From assembly GCA_960531495.1 (NCBI GenBank), contig OY482861.1, positions 7,505,839-7,569,838 on the forward strand: a DNA stretch of 64,000 bases, written 5' to 3'. How positions within the stretch are numbered: the stretch's first letter is position 1; every line of letters starts with the position of its first letter. The notes below the pieces were generated by a model, which saw nothing but the letters and a program-made list of their open reading frames with translations, made no database searches and was not told the DNA's origin. This DNA comes from Zeus faber (Eukaryota > Chordata > Actinopteri > Zeiformes > Zeidae). Positions 23,840 to 35,713 of this stretch are shown piece after piece. The position numbers were made by a program, and so were the translations under genes.

Positions 23840-25560
23840 AATTACAGAACAAGTTTGCTGCGGTGCCAGCTTTGGAAGCATGTGGGCCTTGAGCTATGGG
23901 AATAATGACACTATCTTTTGTAGTCCAGACCACAAAGTTGCAGGTCCGTCTTGCAGTGAGGAGAAGCTGCCACTGTATCTGGATTAAGGATGGTCCTCAC
24001 GCAGGCTGTAACTACCCCACTTCCTGACTGACACAGAAGCCCTTGATTTGCAATGTTTCAGTAATTGTCATTTCCTTGGCACCAGAGGGACACTTCACCT
24101 CCATCACCGCCAACAACCCTACCAGACCGTTTGGAGATGCTCCCAACAATCCTCATGGAGAGAGCCACAAGCCTGACTCCTAGGCTGGCATCAGTGTTGC
24201 AGTCGTGAATGCCCTGATGACCTCACTCTCGTTTACAGTCCCCCGCTGTACAGACACCATCCAGTGCTTGCTGCTGTCCAAGGACCCTGGCAAGAAGTGG
24301 AGCAGTCACATACTTTGACTTAAGGAGAGCTCCAAAGTTGCGGCCTTCAGCCTCCCTCTCCTAAACAAATTACAGTTTGGATTGGTGCGCTGGCCAGTTG
24401 TTGCCACCTGAATGGCCCTCTGTTGCTCCTCTGACAAGGCCTTGCTGGCCAAGATAGCCCCAGGTCTCTGATTGCCCACGGACTCTACAATTTTAAGAAC
24501 GGAAAGCATTGCCAAAGTGTATGGTTCCTCTTTTGTCTCAGGTGAGAGAAGCTAATACATTCCTGAGAACCAGTTGAGTGTCTTTTAGTATGTGCGCCAT
24601 AAACTACGTCATTGCGGCGCTTATGACAGTGGTGCACAGCGATTTTTCGCGAGGGCGTGCACCTTCCAATTTTTGGAACTCTGCGCTGTGCCTTTCAGGT
24701 AATTCAAGATGGATGAGTCCCAAGGAAGGTTCTGCAAGAGGTCAGTAGGTACAATCTGTACGATCCATCTCTGCATGACCCCAAAATAACCAGATGCCAT
24801 TGAATTCATGGAAGAAGATTGCGCTGTCTCTGTACAAAGATTAGGACTATTTTAATACCTCTGCACGTCTTCGTAATGTCTTCGTGTTTATGAAGCAGTG
24901 CAATTTGCACAAACTCACAACTATACAGAATATACAGTATATACAAAAGAAACTGCACTGACAACAATAAATATACATTTAATACTTTCTATTTTAATTC
25001 CACTCATCTTTTCTAGTTAGTTAGATCCTTCCCTCAGGACTTCCTTGTAATGTTTACAGCAGTTTGTAGGCGGTTTCATCCACATTCACGGGTTCAGGAA
25101 GAGAGACGGAGATTGAGTGGCAGTGAGGTGCTGACACGGCTGGAGTACTGAAACTCCAGCCGTGTCTGCAACTCACTGCACTAAAATACCGAACAAAAAA
25201 AGCTCGCTGGCCAAAACGTGAAAGTATTCAATAATTAATCAGAGTCTGTTTGGGTCGCGATCTGGTTCACAGTTCTTTAAGTTTCCCCTGGTTGTTTGTG
25301 CACAGTGCCTCCTCTCTTTCAGGAGAATATCGCCACGGCATCTACATGGTAATGTGCAACTATAGTATATGCCCGTGCTCTCTGGTAGTGTGCTTGCCAT
25401 GAGCCGCACGGCTCGCTTGCAGCAGCTATAACAGAGCCTTCAGCTTTTTTTGGCTTCTTCAACTGATAGCTGGTGTTTGTGCAGATGAAATTGTGGATAG
25501 CAAAGACGGCCAGTGCAGCTGCATGGCTGCATTTGTATTCTCCATATGACATTCATGAAG
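23840..25560 (-). pseudogene. Relic of a SWIM zinc-finger / YqaJ-type nuclease gene (multicopy family)
   Basis: On the minus strand, 25,319-25,552 gives GEYKCSHAAALAVFAIHNF followed by TNTSYQLKKPKKAE, which resembles the C-x-H part of a SWIM zinc finger. Next, 24,306-24,515 gives SEEQQRAIQVATTGQRTNPN and LFRRGRLKAAT, resembling the 'T.GQ....W...R.GRLTAS' segment that leads into YqaJ-type exonuclease domains. Lower coordinates (about 24,180-23,900) give VSLWCQGND and HCKTDLQLCGLDYKR in changing frames. These resemble the 'EVKCPSGAKE' and 'YY.QVQ.QL' parts of that nuclease. SWIM-YqaJ proteins form large repeated families in fish. The copy is decayed; its original role is unknown to me. Confidence 0.5.
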
Positions 25561-25961
25561 AGTTCATATTGTGTGGATGTGGTAGTGGTGTAATGGGGGT
25601 TTCATATTAAAAGTTGCCAGTTAGTTAACAGTTAATTTGAATAAACGTATTTTATGGGAACGTGTGTGTGTCTAAATGATGGGTGTTTTTTAAATTTGAA
25701 GAGCTTCATTCTACATTGTTTGCTATTGAGGGGAGGTTGTATTCTACTTCTCTCTGGTCAGCTCAGAGAAATAAAAAGTTTATTTGTGATAAAGGTTGGA
25801 CTTGTAAAATCTACTTATGGCAGTATACCAACATGACATTGGACAGATCAGGTGAGGAAACTATCTGCGGCTCTCTCTGAATTCATATGTAGCAAAACTG
25901 GACAAAGTAGTCAAATATATGAAAAGTTGATTCTTTTTTTTATAATATGCAGGTTATATTT
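25561..25961. other. No gene recognised
   Basis: AT-rich spacer between the SWIM-YqaJ relic and the transposon terminus. Confidence 0.5.
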
Positions 25962-28520
25962 ATATGTGACCCACCGCAGACTTTAGGTACATTTGGTGGC
26001 TTTTAACTTTTTTCCACATAATTTGAAATTGAAGAATCAGAGCTTCAAAACAAGGTGTCACATGTGCAAATCAAGCAAATATTTTTAAAGCTATGACTTG
26101 TTAATGACAAGGGTGTGCCAAACTGTGTTTCTGAGATCATCATCCTCAAAGTTTCCCCCACGCTTGGCTTCATTAAGCCAGCTCCCAGAATGCAAAAGGC
26201 TGGAGGACCAACAAAGCCACATGTCTACTTGTCACATGGCCATTTGACACCCTGCTGAATGGGGCAATCTCTGCATTGTTCCTGTGTTTTGAGGGAATGT
26301 TGAACAGTGTCATCAACAGACAACATCTTTTGTTTTTAAATTTTTTTTTATTTAACAGTAAGAATATACATGTTTTGTAAAAGTGGAATTATTTAGGAGT
26401 TTAAGATTGCGGACAAGACATCAAAATGTAGAGTCTATCATTAATATGAGTCTCTGCATATCAACCTCAGTGTGTCATTTAATATATAAATGTGAGTATT
26501 CTAAATATCTTCAAAGTTCTTGGAGTTATGTGGGCTAACCCCAACCCTACCCCAGCTACACCCTGAGAGCCTATTTGGGGCTTTCTCTTCCGACTTGTGG
26601 TGTTGGGCAGATGATGTCCTAACAGGAAGTGCATCTCTCGGGGGCAGGGCATGGACATCAAGGAGCAGCTGGAATCTGGTCTCCTCACCTCCAGAAGACA
26701 CCTTGGCCGCAACCACACCAGGATCCTTGGCATCAAAGCTGGAAGACATCTAAATCCAAAAATTTGATTTATACATTAAATTAAGCTTTGTAGAATCATT
26801 ATAGGCAGTTTATGCATGAGCATGTGATGCACTACCTACCAAAAGTGCTGGTACTGCTTAAACTGTGGTAATGGTCTGAAGTATGGGCTCAGGTGTTCTT
26901 GCCAGTTGAAGATTTGCACCAGCACTGTGCCACCCTGTTTCCTCACTAGCTGAGGGACGTTGATTGTAAACAACTGCTGCAATTTCAGCAAGAGTGTTCG
27001 CCCTCATCTTTTGGAAATGCTGTTGATCAGTCCAAAGCACCAGTCTGGCGAAAACCTGATGTGGCCTTCTTTCAGGAAGTGTCGATCCATGCGATGGTGC
27101 AGCTTATGCAGTGTACGCCATGCACAGTACCACAGCATAAACTTGTTTTTGTTCTCTCCACTACAGTTGTCACAGTGAAGGTCTACCTCGGCCTCCCCAA
27201 GACCGTAATCCTGGAAGAAGTGGTGCAGGTAACTTATCACAGCGTAGCTGCCTTTGCTGGATGACATACCTCCGTTCACCAAATAGTTGACTTGCTGTGG
27301 TATTCCCTCACAGCAGACACCCAAAAGGCCACACTTTCGAGAAGTGAATAAGTATATTGGGCCTGGCTGAAGGGGATCTGATGGATAATGAACCTGAAAA
27401 GAAAAATAAAGGCCATAAGAAAAAATGTGAACAACAGAAAATGTGCAAAAGCAGTGTTTGATCCGTCAGGCTCTGGAATGTAGTGGGTCTGTTGCGTACT
27501 TAGCACCTTTGACTGCTTTTCCCCTAGCAATATTAATAGTTGACCAACCCATATTTAATTTCTGCTGTAGCCTTTTGTCAACCCCTTTCATGTAACTCTC
27601 TCCACGATGAATAGCCAAGGTTTACATCAGTTCTTTAGACCATGGACTGACCTGTTGAGCGAAGTCAAAACTGTAATGCATCTTGATGTTGTTGCTCGCA
27701 GGTTGCCAATTCAAAATACAAAAATACATCACATTTTGCTGGTAATACGCACATCAATATGTTAGCTAGAGACGTAGGCTTACAGCCTATAACAAGATGG
27801 CACCGTTATGAAAAAATGATAATTACCTGTGAATGAAGAGAAACGAAGCACTGCAGATTTGTACACCGTCCACTGCCCGCAGTATTAGGTCAACTGCCTC
27901 TTTCTTTTAGTTGGCGTTTTCTTGTTGTCTGAAGTCATTTCACTGCATCTCCCATTGCAGAATAGCTGTCCCGTGATAAAAATGTCTGTTTCCTGCTTTG
28001 TTATGGCTGCTATCATGTAGCGTGATCTATAGATAATATCAGGATCCGGTTTCTTTGTACATGATTCCTGGTCAAGCCTGCCATTTCCTTTTCGCCCCTG
28101 ACCGCATTTGCAGGTAAACTTGAGAATCTTGTTCATTGTTACTTGTTCATAATCTGCATCACTAACCTCAACGGACTTCATCACGTCATCAACTTCTTCC
28201 GTTGTAACAACAACAGTATCGTCAGTCTCCTCTAGTGGTTCTTGAAAATATTCAGTTTCAGTATCACATTCAGGTTGAAATCCACTGTTGAAATCCAAAT
28301 GCTCTCCAAGTCTGGGAAAACGCCGGTATCCAATTCAGCATCGCTGTCGGAGAACTGACTATCATTGCGAAAAATTAAGTCCAGTATCCGCTGCTAACAC
28401 TTACTTGGACTTATCGCACTGGTCAGATTAAGGTCAATGATATGATTTAGATCTTCCACCACTCACTTCTCATAATCTATAACAACACGGAGATGAAAGT
28501 TTTCACAGACAAGTGAAACC
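25962..28520 (-). mobile_element. DNA transposon with a DUF7869-like gene, coding copy
   Basis: The left terminus ATATGTGACCCACCGCAG and the following about 370 bp (to about 26,340) match, inverted, the right end of 49,334-50,205. The region 27,885-28,520 matches 52,620-52,975 of a second derivative, for example CTTGTCTGTGAAAACTTTC and GTTGATGACGTGATGAAGTC. So the three loci belong to one family. Here the body codes on the minus strand. No right-hand terminus was found after about 28,520, so this copy has lost that end. Confidence 0.75.
26480..28298 (-). pseudogene. DUF7869-like transposon protein (broken or multi-exon)
   Basis: The N-terminal piece (27,885-28,298) is acidic (EETDDTVVVTTEEVDDVMKS), then Cys-rich (FTCKCGQGRKGNG), with YMIAAITKQETDIFITGQL, a phrase like 'el.keeldlvilgqi' in related proteins. 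The core piece (27,004-27,324) reads GGMSSSKGSYAVISYLHHFF, VDLHCDNCSGENKNKFMLWY and GHIRFSPDWCFGLI. This is the conserved region I associate with DUF7869, probably an RNase H-like fold with Asp residues in DLHCDNCSG and SPDWCFG. The C-terminal piece continues below 27,000 (MRANTLAEIAAVV). Pieces lie in different frames, separated by about 560 bp in one case, so introns, decay or both apply. The enzymatic role is inferred only. Confidence 0.65.
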
Positions 28521-28920
28521 AAAGAACTGAAGAAAGTGGCGATTTTAGAAATGTGCAAGATAGTGGGTTTTGCTACACTAGTATCAATAAATACATTATA
28601 CACCTCCCTCTCTTGCTAACTTCATTCGGACCTTGTCCCTCATGCTACAGTATCCCGGACAGCACTGGTAAGTAGACCAGCATCTAGGCTGCACTATTCC
28701 TGACTTGTTGTGGTTCTCGCCCCTATCTGCTTTTAATGTCGTCTCTGAAAAAAAATTGTGAGACTTGCAATGACACAGCTAGCTAGATCAGGTCAAGCTA
28801 AGAGGAAAGGCATTTGTAGAAGAGGTAAGAGCGCAAAATCAAATTTCAAGTTGGAAGCTTAATGGTGATGTTGTTCCTTTATAGCCAAAGGTTAGTTTTT
28901 ACTTCTGACAATTGCATTTA
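28521..28920. other. No gene recognised
   Basis: Spacer between transposon and SINE; nothing identifiable. Confidence 0.45.
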
Positions 28921-28924
28921 CGCT

Positions 28925-29115
28925 TACGCTTGTGGCACGGTGGCGCAGTGCATTGCACTGCTGCCTCACAGCAAGAAGGTCCTGGGTTGAATTCCCGCCT
29001 GGGGCGCTGTTGGCACCGTGCTCCGGCGGGTTATCTCCCGAATAGGAGCCTTTCTGTGTGGAGTTTGCATGTTCTCCCCGTGCTCACATGGGGTTTCCTC
29101 CACCTCACGTCAGTA
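28925..29115 (+). mobile_element. tRNA-derived SINE (common teleost type)
   Basis: The tRNA-like head has an A-box-like GGTGGCGCAGTGCATTG and a B-box-like GGGTTGAATTCCC. The body is TCTGTGTGGAGTTTGCATG followed by TTCTCCCCGTG, a sequence widespread in teleost genomes. Internal boxes would serve RNA polymerase III. The tail is diverged and shorter than usual. Confidence 0.8.
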
Positions 29116-30177
29116 AGGAACCCCACTTTTCCCATTTCACTGTTTGCGGATGCTTCGGTGTTTTGTAAATGACATGCTTTTTTGCTTATTTTACACAGGT
29201 TTAGCCACTGCAAAAGCTGTGCAATCCTTTTGTGAATTCGTCCCTTTGCCATCCACAAATTAGCCAACCTGTTTGTCCAAAATCTGTCTCCTCCTCCTCT
29301 AACATGACAATCTTTTGGCTTCCAGTTACAGAAAATATTCTTAGAATTCGTATTCCTCCTTCCCCTCCCAATTTAACTAATTATGCCCTCAGAGCTTTGG
29401 CATGCAAAGCACTTGGCCCAGGGCCACCTACTAAATTAGCACTCCTTGGTACTTGGAGCGCTCAGTTGCTAGCCTGGCATCGCTAGACCAATTCGCAGAT
29501 GTGTATTACTCTGGAATCTCTCAGTAAATTTTTGATTTCCAAGGGGTGTTACCCACGGGCGCAGACCTACGACCAATCAGGGCAATGAAACGTGTCAAGT
29601 AGTACTGAGGGAGTGAGTTGGTAAATTAAACTTTTTCCAAATCTTGTGGGAAGTACGGCAAACACATCTTTCTAATCAACAAAATATTTTTGGAGAAACT
29701 ATATCGTCCAATTTGTTTAATCGTTTGTTTAAACTGTTGTGATACATTATAACAGAAAACAAACTGTTCCACATCAACAGTAGTCATTTTGGTAAAGTGC
29801 GTCAACAGCTCTCCTCTGCATTGTCATCGTATCAAACCTGCCCCATATAAGATAAACGGCTGTGATTGGCCCGACCCTGGTAAGGTCGGATGGAAATCAA
29901 TTTGAATGGCCAGACGTATTCTGCAAATGAAACATGATTTGATATGCACAGAGTCGTCTGGCTCCCAGGCTTCTCAGTTGCCATTGTTGAGTATTATTGC
30001 ATCAGGGAAATCTGATGCAATACTTACCAGGATGATCACATTCAGCAGCGAAATATTTGTAAATGTAAAATTTCTAACTGTATCTAAAGTTCATCAGACA
30101 ATTTTATATTTTGGTTTATTTTTGTTGTTTATTGTTCATATATGTGTATGTACAGTATGTATGTATGTATGTATGGT
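29116..30177. other. No gene recognised
   Basis: Unassigned sequence. Short plus-strand frames (29,232-29,486; 29,906-30,241) show no domain. A small (GTAT)n run is at 30,148-30,176. Confidence 0.45.
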
Positions 30178-30228
30178 GATAGTGGCGCCGCCCCTTGCGG
30201 TCGTCTGCGCCAGCGTTCCGGTTGACTT

Positions 30229-33013
30229 TTGCACATTTTAGTATTTTTAGCGTTTTTTATCATAATGTCTACCAAAAAAGCATCAACAGTCATCTTTTAC
30301 AGATGTGATGCACTCGTGCATATAAAAACTTCCCTAAACGAACAACTTTGGGACTTTTTATCTGTGGAAGTAGAGTGGCCGACTGAAATTCTACGTGCAA
30401 ACACACTCAACAACAACAACAACAAAAATGGAGCCGCTGTTCCACGAGCGGACCCACGGAGGAAGCACCATGGTAAACGAGGCAGCATTCGAGTCAGAAT
30501 GAGGACGCAACCTTACCGTCCACCTCTGCCAAGCATCTTTCTTGCCAACGTTCAGTTTCTGGAGAACAAGATGGATGAACTTCAAGCGAGGATTAAATCC
30601 CAACGAGACACAAGGAACTATTGCGTCCTCTGCCTGACGAAGACATGGTTGAACCCACTGGTGCCAGACGAAGCCATCCGTCCAGCCGAGTACCTTCTCC
30701 GTGTTCCGCGGCGACAGATCGGGGGAGTCGGGGAAATCCAAAGGTGGAGGCATCTGCCTCATGGTAAACAACCGCTGGTGTAACCCTAACAACACCAAGT
30801 CTCTCTCCCCCTCCTGCTCGCCGAACCTGGAACAGCTGACAATCTTATGCCGTCCATTTTATCTCCCCCGGGAATTCAGCACGGTCATCATTACAGCCGT
30901 TTATATCCCACCGCAAGCAGACACCGACACAGCACTATAGGACCTGTATGATGTGTTGTGTGGATTTCAAAACAAACGTCCCGACGCGACTGTGGTGGTG
31001 ACTGGGGACTTTAACAAAGCGAACCTGAAAAAAGTTCTGCCTAATTTCCACCAACACATCACGTGTGCCACCAGGGGAGAAATAACTTTGGACCATTGTT
31101 ACACACCTTACAAGAATGGATACAAGGACGTCTCGCTCCCTGGTTTTGGGAAATCGGATCACGCCACGATCTCGCTGGTTCCCGTTTACAGGCCTCTGAT
31201 CGCGCGAGAACTGGTGGTGACAAGGGCACCACCAGTTCTCGTGCGATCCGAGGTGAAGCGGTGGACGGACCAATCAGAGGCTGCGCTTCAGGATGCACTT
31301 GCTGACGTAGACTGGGACAAGTTCCAATCAAGTTCAAGTGACGTCAGCGAATTTGCGGACCTAGCGGTGAGCTTCGTGGCTACATTAGCGGACAGCATCG
31401 TTCCCACGGTGAAAGTTCGGATATTTCCTAAACAGAAACCGTGGGTTGAAAAATCCATCGGCTGCGCTCTGAATGCTCACACGGCCGCTTACAACGACGG
31501 TCTTGTATCCGGTAATATGGACAATTACAAAGCGGCGTCTTACAATCTGCAGAGGGCGGTGAAGGACGCTAAAAGGATGTACAGAGAGACTGTGGAGCTA
31601 CAGATGGAGCAGGGGGACACCAGACGCTTGTGGGATGGGCTGCGGATGATAACAAACTACAAGAGCAGCTCCTCCCCAGCCATGAGTGTGGACGCCTCTC
31701 TAGCCAACAAACTGAACTCCTATAATGCGCGGTTTGAGTCTGACAACAGCACCGCTAGCTCGCCGGCTAATTGGAGTTACACCGCTGGGGATGAGCGTGC
31801 ACTCTCAGTGTCCGTGCATGACGTCAGGAAGGCTCTGATGCGGGTGAACACCAGGAAAGCTGTAGGCTCAGATGGCAGATCTGGGCGAGTACTGAAGACC
31901 TGTGCGAACCAGCTAGCTCCAGCGTTCACTACAATATTCAACATCTCCCTGGCTGAATCAGTGGTCCTGTCCTGCTTCAAGAGGTCCACCGTCGTTCCTG
32001 TCCCGAAGATCGCTTCTCCAGCCTGCCTGAATGACTACCGTCTGGTGGCCCTCACCTCGGTGGTCATGAAGTGTTTCGAGAGGCTCATTAAGGATTATAT
32101 CTGCGCCTCCCTCCCCCGCACCTTGGACCTGTTGCAGTTCGTATACCGGCAGAACAGATCCACGGATGACGCGGTCTCCCAGCACACCACTCTCACGCAC
32201 CTGGATGGCCGGAAGGGGGTTAGGGTGGGGAAGCACATGTCCAGCTCCCTCACCCTCAACAAATGATCCCCCCAGGGCTGCGTCCTCAGCCCACTACTGT
32301 AATCCCTGTACAGACATGACTGTGTGGCCAGGTCCAGCTCAAACACCATCATCAAGTTTGCTGATGACACCATTGTCGTGGGCCTGATCACCGACTGTGA
32401 TGAGAAGGCATACCGCGAGGAGGTGGCTGACCTGTCACTCTGGTGCCAGGACAACAGCCTAGACCTGAACGTCAGCAAAACTAAGGAGCTGATTGTGGAC
32501 TTTAGGCAAGGATAACAACTGAGGACGCACAGGCCCTTGGTGATTAATGAGACTTCTGCTGACAGGGTGAGCAGCTTCAAATACCTGGTAGTCCACATCA
32601 CAGAGGATTTAACATGTACTTTACAACCAGACACTCTCGTGAGAAAGGCGAGGCAGCGTCTTTACGACCTCAGGCAGCTGAGGAAGTTTGGGGTCTTGGT
32701 GAGGATCCTCAAGTCCTTCTACTGTGGAGCGGTGGAGAGCATCCTGACAGGCAACATCGCTGCCTGTTTTGGGAACTGTACTGCTCAGGACAGGCGGGCC
32801 CTGCAGAGGGTGGTGTGTTCAGCTGAACGTACCACTGGAACTACCCTCCCCTCCCTGCAGAGCCCGCAGGATCATGAAGGATCCTCATCACCCCAACAAC
32901 GGACTGTTCCAGCTGCTGCAGTCGGGCAAGCGCCTCCACAGTCACACAGTGAGGACAGAGAGACTGAGACTGAGAGTTTTTTTCCGGCAAGCCATAAGAA
33001 CTGTCAGTGCTGA
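30229..33013 (+). pseudogene. L2-type LINE ORF2 (endonuclease-reverse transcriptase), broken
   Basis: The endonuclease part includes SIFLANVQFLENKMDELQAR, VVVTGDFNKAN and GFGKSDHATI. RT fingers include RVNTRKAVGSDGRSGRVLK, FKRSTVVPVPKI and LNDYRLVALTSVVMKCFERL. The palm motif is IIKFADDTIVVGLITD (about 32,351), followed by LNVSKTKELIVDFRQG and a C-terminal HPNNGLFQLLQSGKR. The stretch from 30,953 to 32,266 is one open frame of 437 codons. Stops or frame changes occur near 30,782, 30,938, 32,266 and 32,515. About 60 residues that normally join LTHLD to VRVGKH, including the usual DYSSAFNT motif, are missing near 32,207. Target-primed reverse transcriptase in known LINEs; dead here. Confidence 0.85.
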
Positions 33014-33094
33014 CCTCACCAGGGGTCCTCACTGAGCCACACACATAGGCTCCACTACCTTCTGTACTGTATGTAGCATACTGTACTGCATACT

Positions 33095-34417
33095 ATTCTC
33101 TAACAAGCAAAATTCACAACAGGTGTTTGATCCATGAATCGACCAATACATTTCCTGGTTCAATTAGAATTACTATTTAAACAGTCCTCTTCATCATGCT
33201 GTTCACATTTTGACATCATGAGACCAAGACGACACCTAACAACTGATCAACAGTACCTCGCCATTGCGAGGCTTCAAACAGGATGTTCTCAGAGGGAAGT
33301 GGCTACTGAGCTTAGTGTCATCAGCAGGTTGCAACAGAGATACAGAGAGACTGGAAGAGTCACAGAAAGGCATAGAAGTGGACGTCCTTTGGCCACATCC
33401 CACACTGATAAGCGCTTCATTGTGAACAGTGCCCTGCGGAACCGGATGATGAATGCCACTCAACTCCAGGCACATTTAAGGGAGGTGAGAGGCAACCAAG
33501 TGTCACGTCAAACCATTTGAAACCGTTTCCATCAGCGTGGTCTGCGTGCTAGATGACCTGCAAGGATACCTGACCACACCACCAGGCACAGGCTTCATTG
33601 TCTTGCACGGGCCAGGGAGCATTTACGCTGGACGAGGGACCAGTGGGCCTCAGTGTTGTTCTCCTATTCACATTGAGCAGAAATGATGGCCGCCAACGAT
33701 GTTGGAGATGTCAAGGAGAGCGCTATGCATCAGCCACTGTTGTCACCAGACGAGCCTTTGGTGGTGGTGTTGTTGCAGTGTGGGCAGGTGTGTCTAGTCA
33801 ATACAGAACTGCCCTACTCTTTGTGAATGGTACAGTGACAAGCCCATACTACCTGAATCACATCATTAATCCAGTCATTGTGCCCCTGCATGAACAACAC
33901 AGGACTTATTTCATCTTCATGGACGACAATGCTCCAGCTCATCGAGGTCACATCATTAGGGAACGGCTGCTGGAGACTGGGGTTCCTCAAATGGAGTGGC
34001 TTTCACTTTCTCCAGACCTGAATCCCATGGGATCACCTGAGTCGCTGTGTAGAGGCTCGTAACTCTGTACCCCAGAACCTCAATGACCTGAGGGCCGCCC
34101 TTCAAGAAGAGTGTGGTGCCATGCTTCATCAGACAATAAGGTGACTTGTGAACAGCATGAGACGTCGTTGTCAAGCTGTAATTGATGCTCAAGGGCACAT
34201 GACAAGTTATTGAGACATTGACATTTTTTGTTGTGGTGTACCCACCGCTGTTGTTGGCTTTTGTTTCAATAAATTGTTCGAGATGAGGAAATCACCATTG
34301 CATGCTTCTACTTAAATGCCCTACTTTCATGATATAATATCACTGTAGCGTGAACTTTTTACATTTTCCATAAATTTCAACCGAAAGCCAAATATCCCTA
34401 ACTTTTTGTGAGTAGTG
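33095..34417 (+). mobile_element. Tc1-like DNA transposon, copy 2 (left end lost)
   Basis: Nearly identical to copy 1 from AAGCAAAATTCACAACAGGTG onward. The right terminus ends ...CTTTTTGTGAGTAGTG at 34,417 followed by TA. The left terminal about 180 bp, including the inverted repeat, are missing. Lies in the 3' UTR of the L2-type LINE. Confidence 0.9.
33218..34213 (+). pseudogene. Tc1-like transposase, DD34E type, copy 2 (broken)
   Basis: Starts MRPRRHLTTDQQYLAIARLQ and keeps the helix-turn-helix part. It has the same TGA after SRQTI as copy 1 (33,518), so that stop predates the two insertions or was shared by their source. A deletion removes the SDESRF motif near 33,665, and another removes most of PIENLWD near 34,027 (DLNPMGSPESL). 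Of the catalytic residues only the MDDNAPAHR segment stays clear. Non-functional. Confidence 0.9.
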
Positions 34418-34419
34418 TA

Positions 34420-34665
34420 TGTATACAGTATGTATGTGACAAATAAACCTCTTGGAACCTTGATGTATGTATGTATGTATGTATGTATGTATACAGTATG
34501 TATACTTACATATGTAAGTATACAGTATGTATGTACGGTGTGTATGTATGTATGTATGTATGTATGTATGTATATAGTATGTATGTATGTGCTGTATATG
34601 TATGTATGTTTACAGTATTTATGTATGTTTTATTATGCACATGTATGCGTGTATGTATATACGTA
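34420..34665. repeat. (TATG)n imperfect microsatellite at the LINE 3' end
   Basis: Repeated TATG units with TACAG interruptions on both sides of the LINE's AATAAACCTCTTGG end. Confidence 0.9.
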
Positions 34666-34679
34666 CTCTCACAGATGTT

Positions 34680-35713
34680 TTAAAGGAGTCCAGTTAGCCA
34701 TAATTATCTTAAAGGGTCCATAATTATCTTACTGTGAGGTATTAATTCTTTATGAATTAATTTAAGATAAGCTAAAAAAAGACAAGTTAAGGTCTAATTA
34801 GAGCATTATCTCAAAGATTATTTAGCTTTACAGTGAAAATATTATTCATTATGGCATATATGGGAAATGCAGTGTTTTAAAAAATAAAGAAATCTGCTTT
34901 ATATGTAGGTGACTGAGACAAGTTATTTTTTATATCACATATCGTCCTCAGATACAAAAATGCAACAGTAGACTATTTTATTTCACGTACCACTTGCTGA
35001 ACTTTTATATCAAGATCAAGTGTTAGTGTAATGTTCGATCAAGTGTGTTAATTTCCAGAATTTCTCCCAATTAATTATTACTAATTTTACGTAACTTTTG
35101 AAATCATAAATCTTTCTCCCACTTGGAGTAATGAATTATCATAGAAACAAAATTAAATGTGCAATATAAAAATATTACACAATATGTACAATGAGGCTTG
35201 TTCTATTATCCAACAAAAATAAATTTTATAACGGATGATGTAGCAAATATTTGTTGTTGAAATTACATGAATGAAACATATGTATGTTAGAGCATATACA
35301 TAAAAGCTGTACAAAACATATCTACATACTTAACAGAAACAAAAACTTCTCAGAAGTTCTAAAAGAAGAGGTGCTATACATTCTCTACAAAATTGTTTGA
35401 CATATTTCTTTACATTAGATGATAACTGCAAAAATAATGTGGAGTAATATTTTTTTGCATGGATTGCAAATTGCAAATAAATCTTCATTGTTTCAGAAAT
35501 AAATTATTTACTCAATTGTAGTTTATTTATAAGGCTCTTATTTATGTTGCATAAATGAAGACCTCAGATTTCATTCTAAAAGTCCACTGTAATTTCCAAA
35601 TATTCTGTCACCATAATCCAAATTGTACCATTCGCTATACAAACACTAAACTGACACTCTAATATCATTTTAAAACAGATCGATGTGCTGATGGTCAATT
35701 TTCCATAAATGCC
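34680..35713. other. Intergenic sequence and probable 3' UTR of the ARID gene
   Basis: AT-rich. On the minus strand an AATAAA signal lies at 35,522-35,527, about 190 bp past the ARID stop codon, and is a plausible cleavage signal. No other feature is seen. Confidence 0.4.

Larger units (their letters stand above)
30178..34470 (+). mobile_element. L2/Maui-type LINE (CR1-Jockey group), split by a Tc1 copy
   Basis: Runs from the GC-rich start GGCGCCGCCCCTTGCGG to a 3' end GACAAATAAACCTCTTGGAA at about 34,439, which is followed by a (TATG)n tail. CR1/L2 elements commonly end in a short tandem repeat rather than poly(A). A Tc1-like element occupies about 33,095-34,417 within the 3' UTR. The open part of the coding region is long, but the element carries several breaks and an internal deletion. 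Confidence 0.8.

Noticed and set aside
28925-29115. Functional tRNA gene
   Set aside because: Only A- and B-box-like blocks remain, no cloverleaf was found, and the downstream body is that of a SINE. The same holds for 58,945-59,152.
30953-32266. 437-codon open frame considered as a host gene
   Set aside because: Its motifs are endonuclease and reverse transcriptase of an L2-type LINE.
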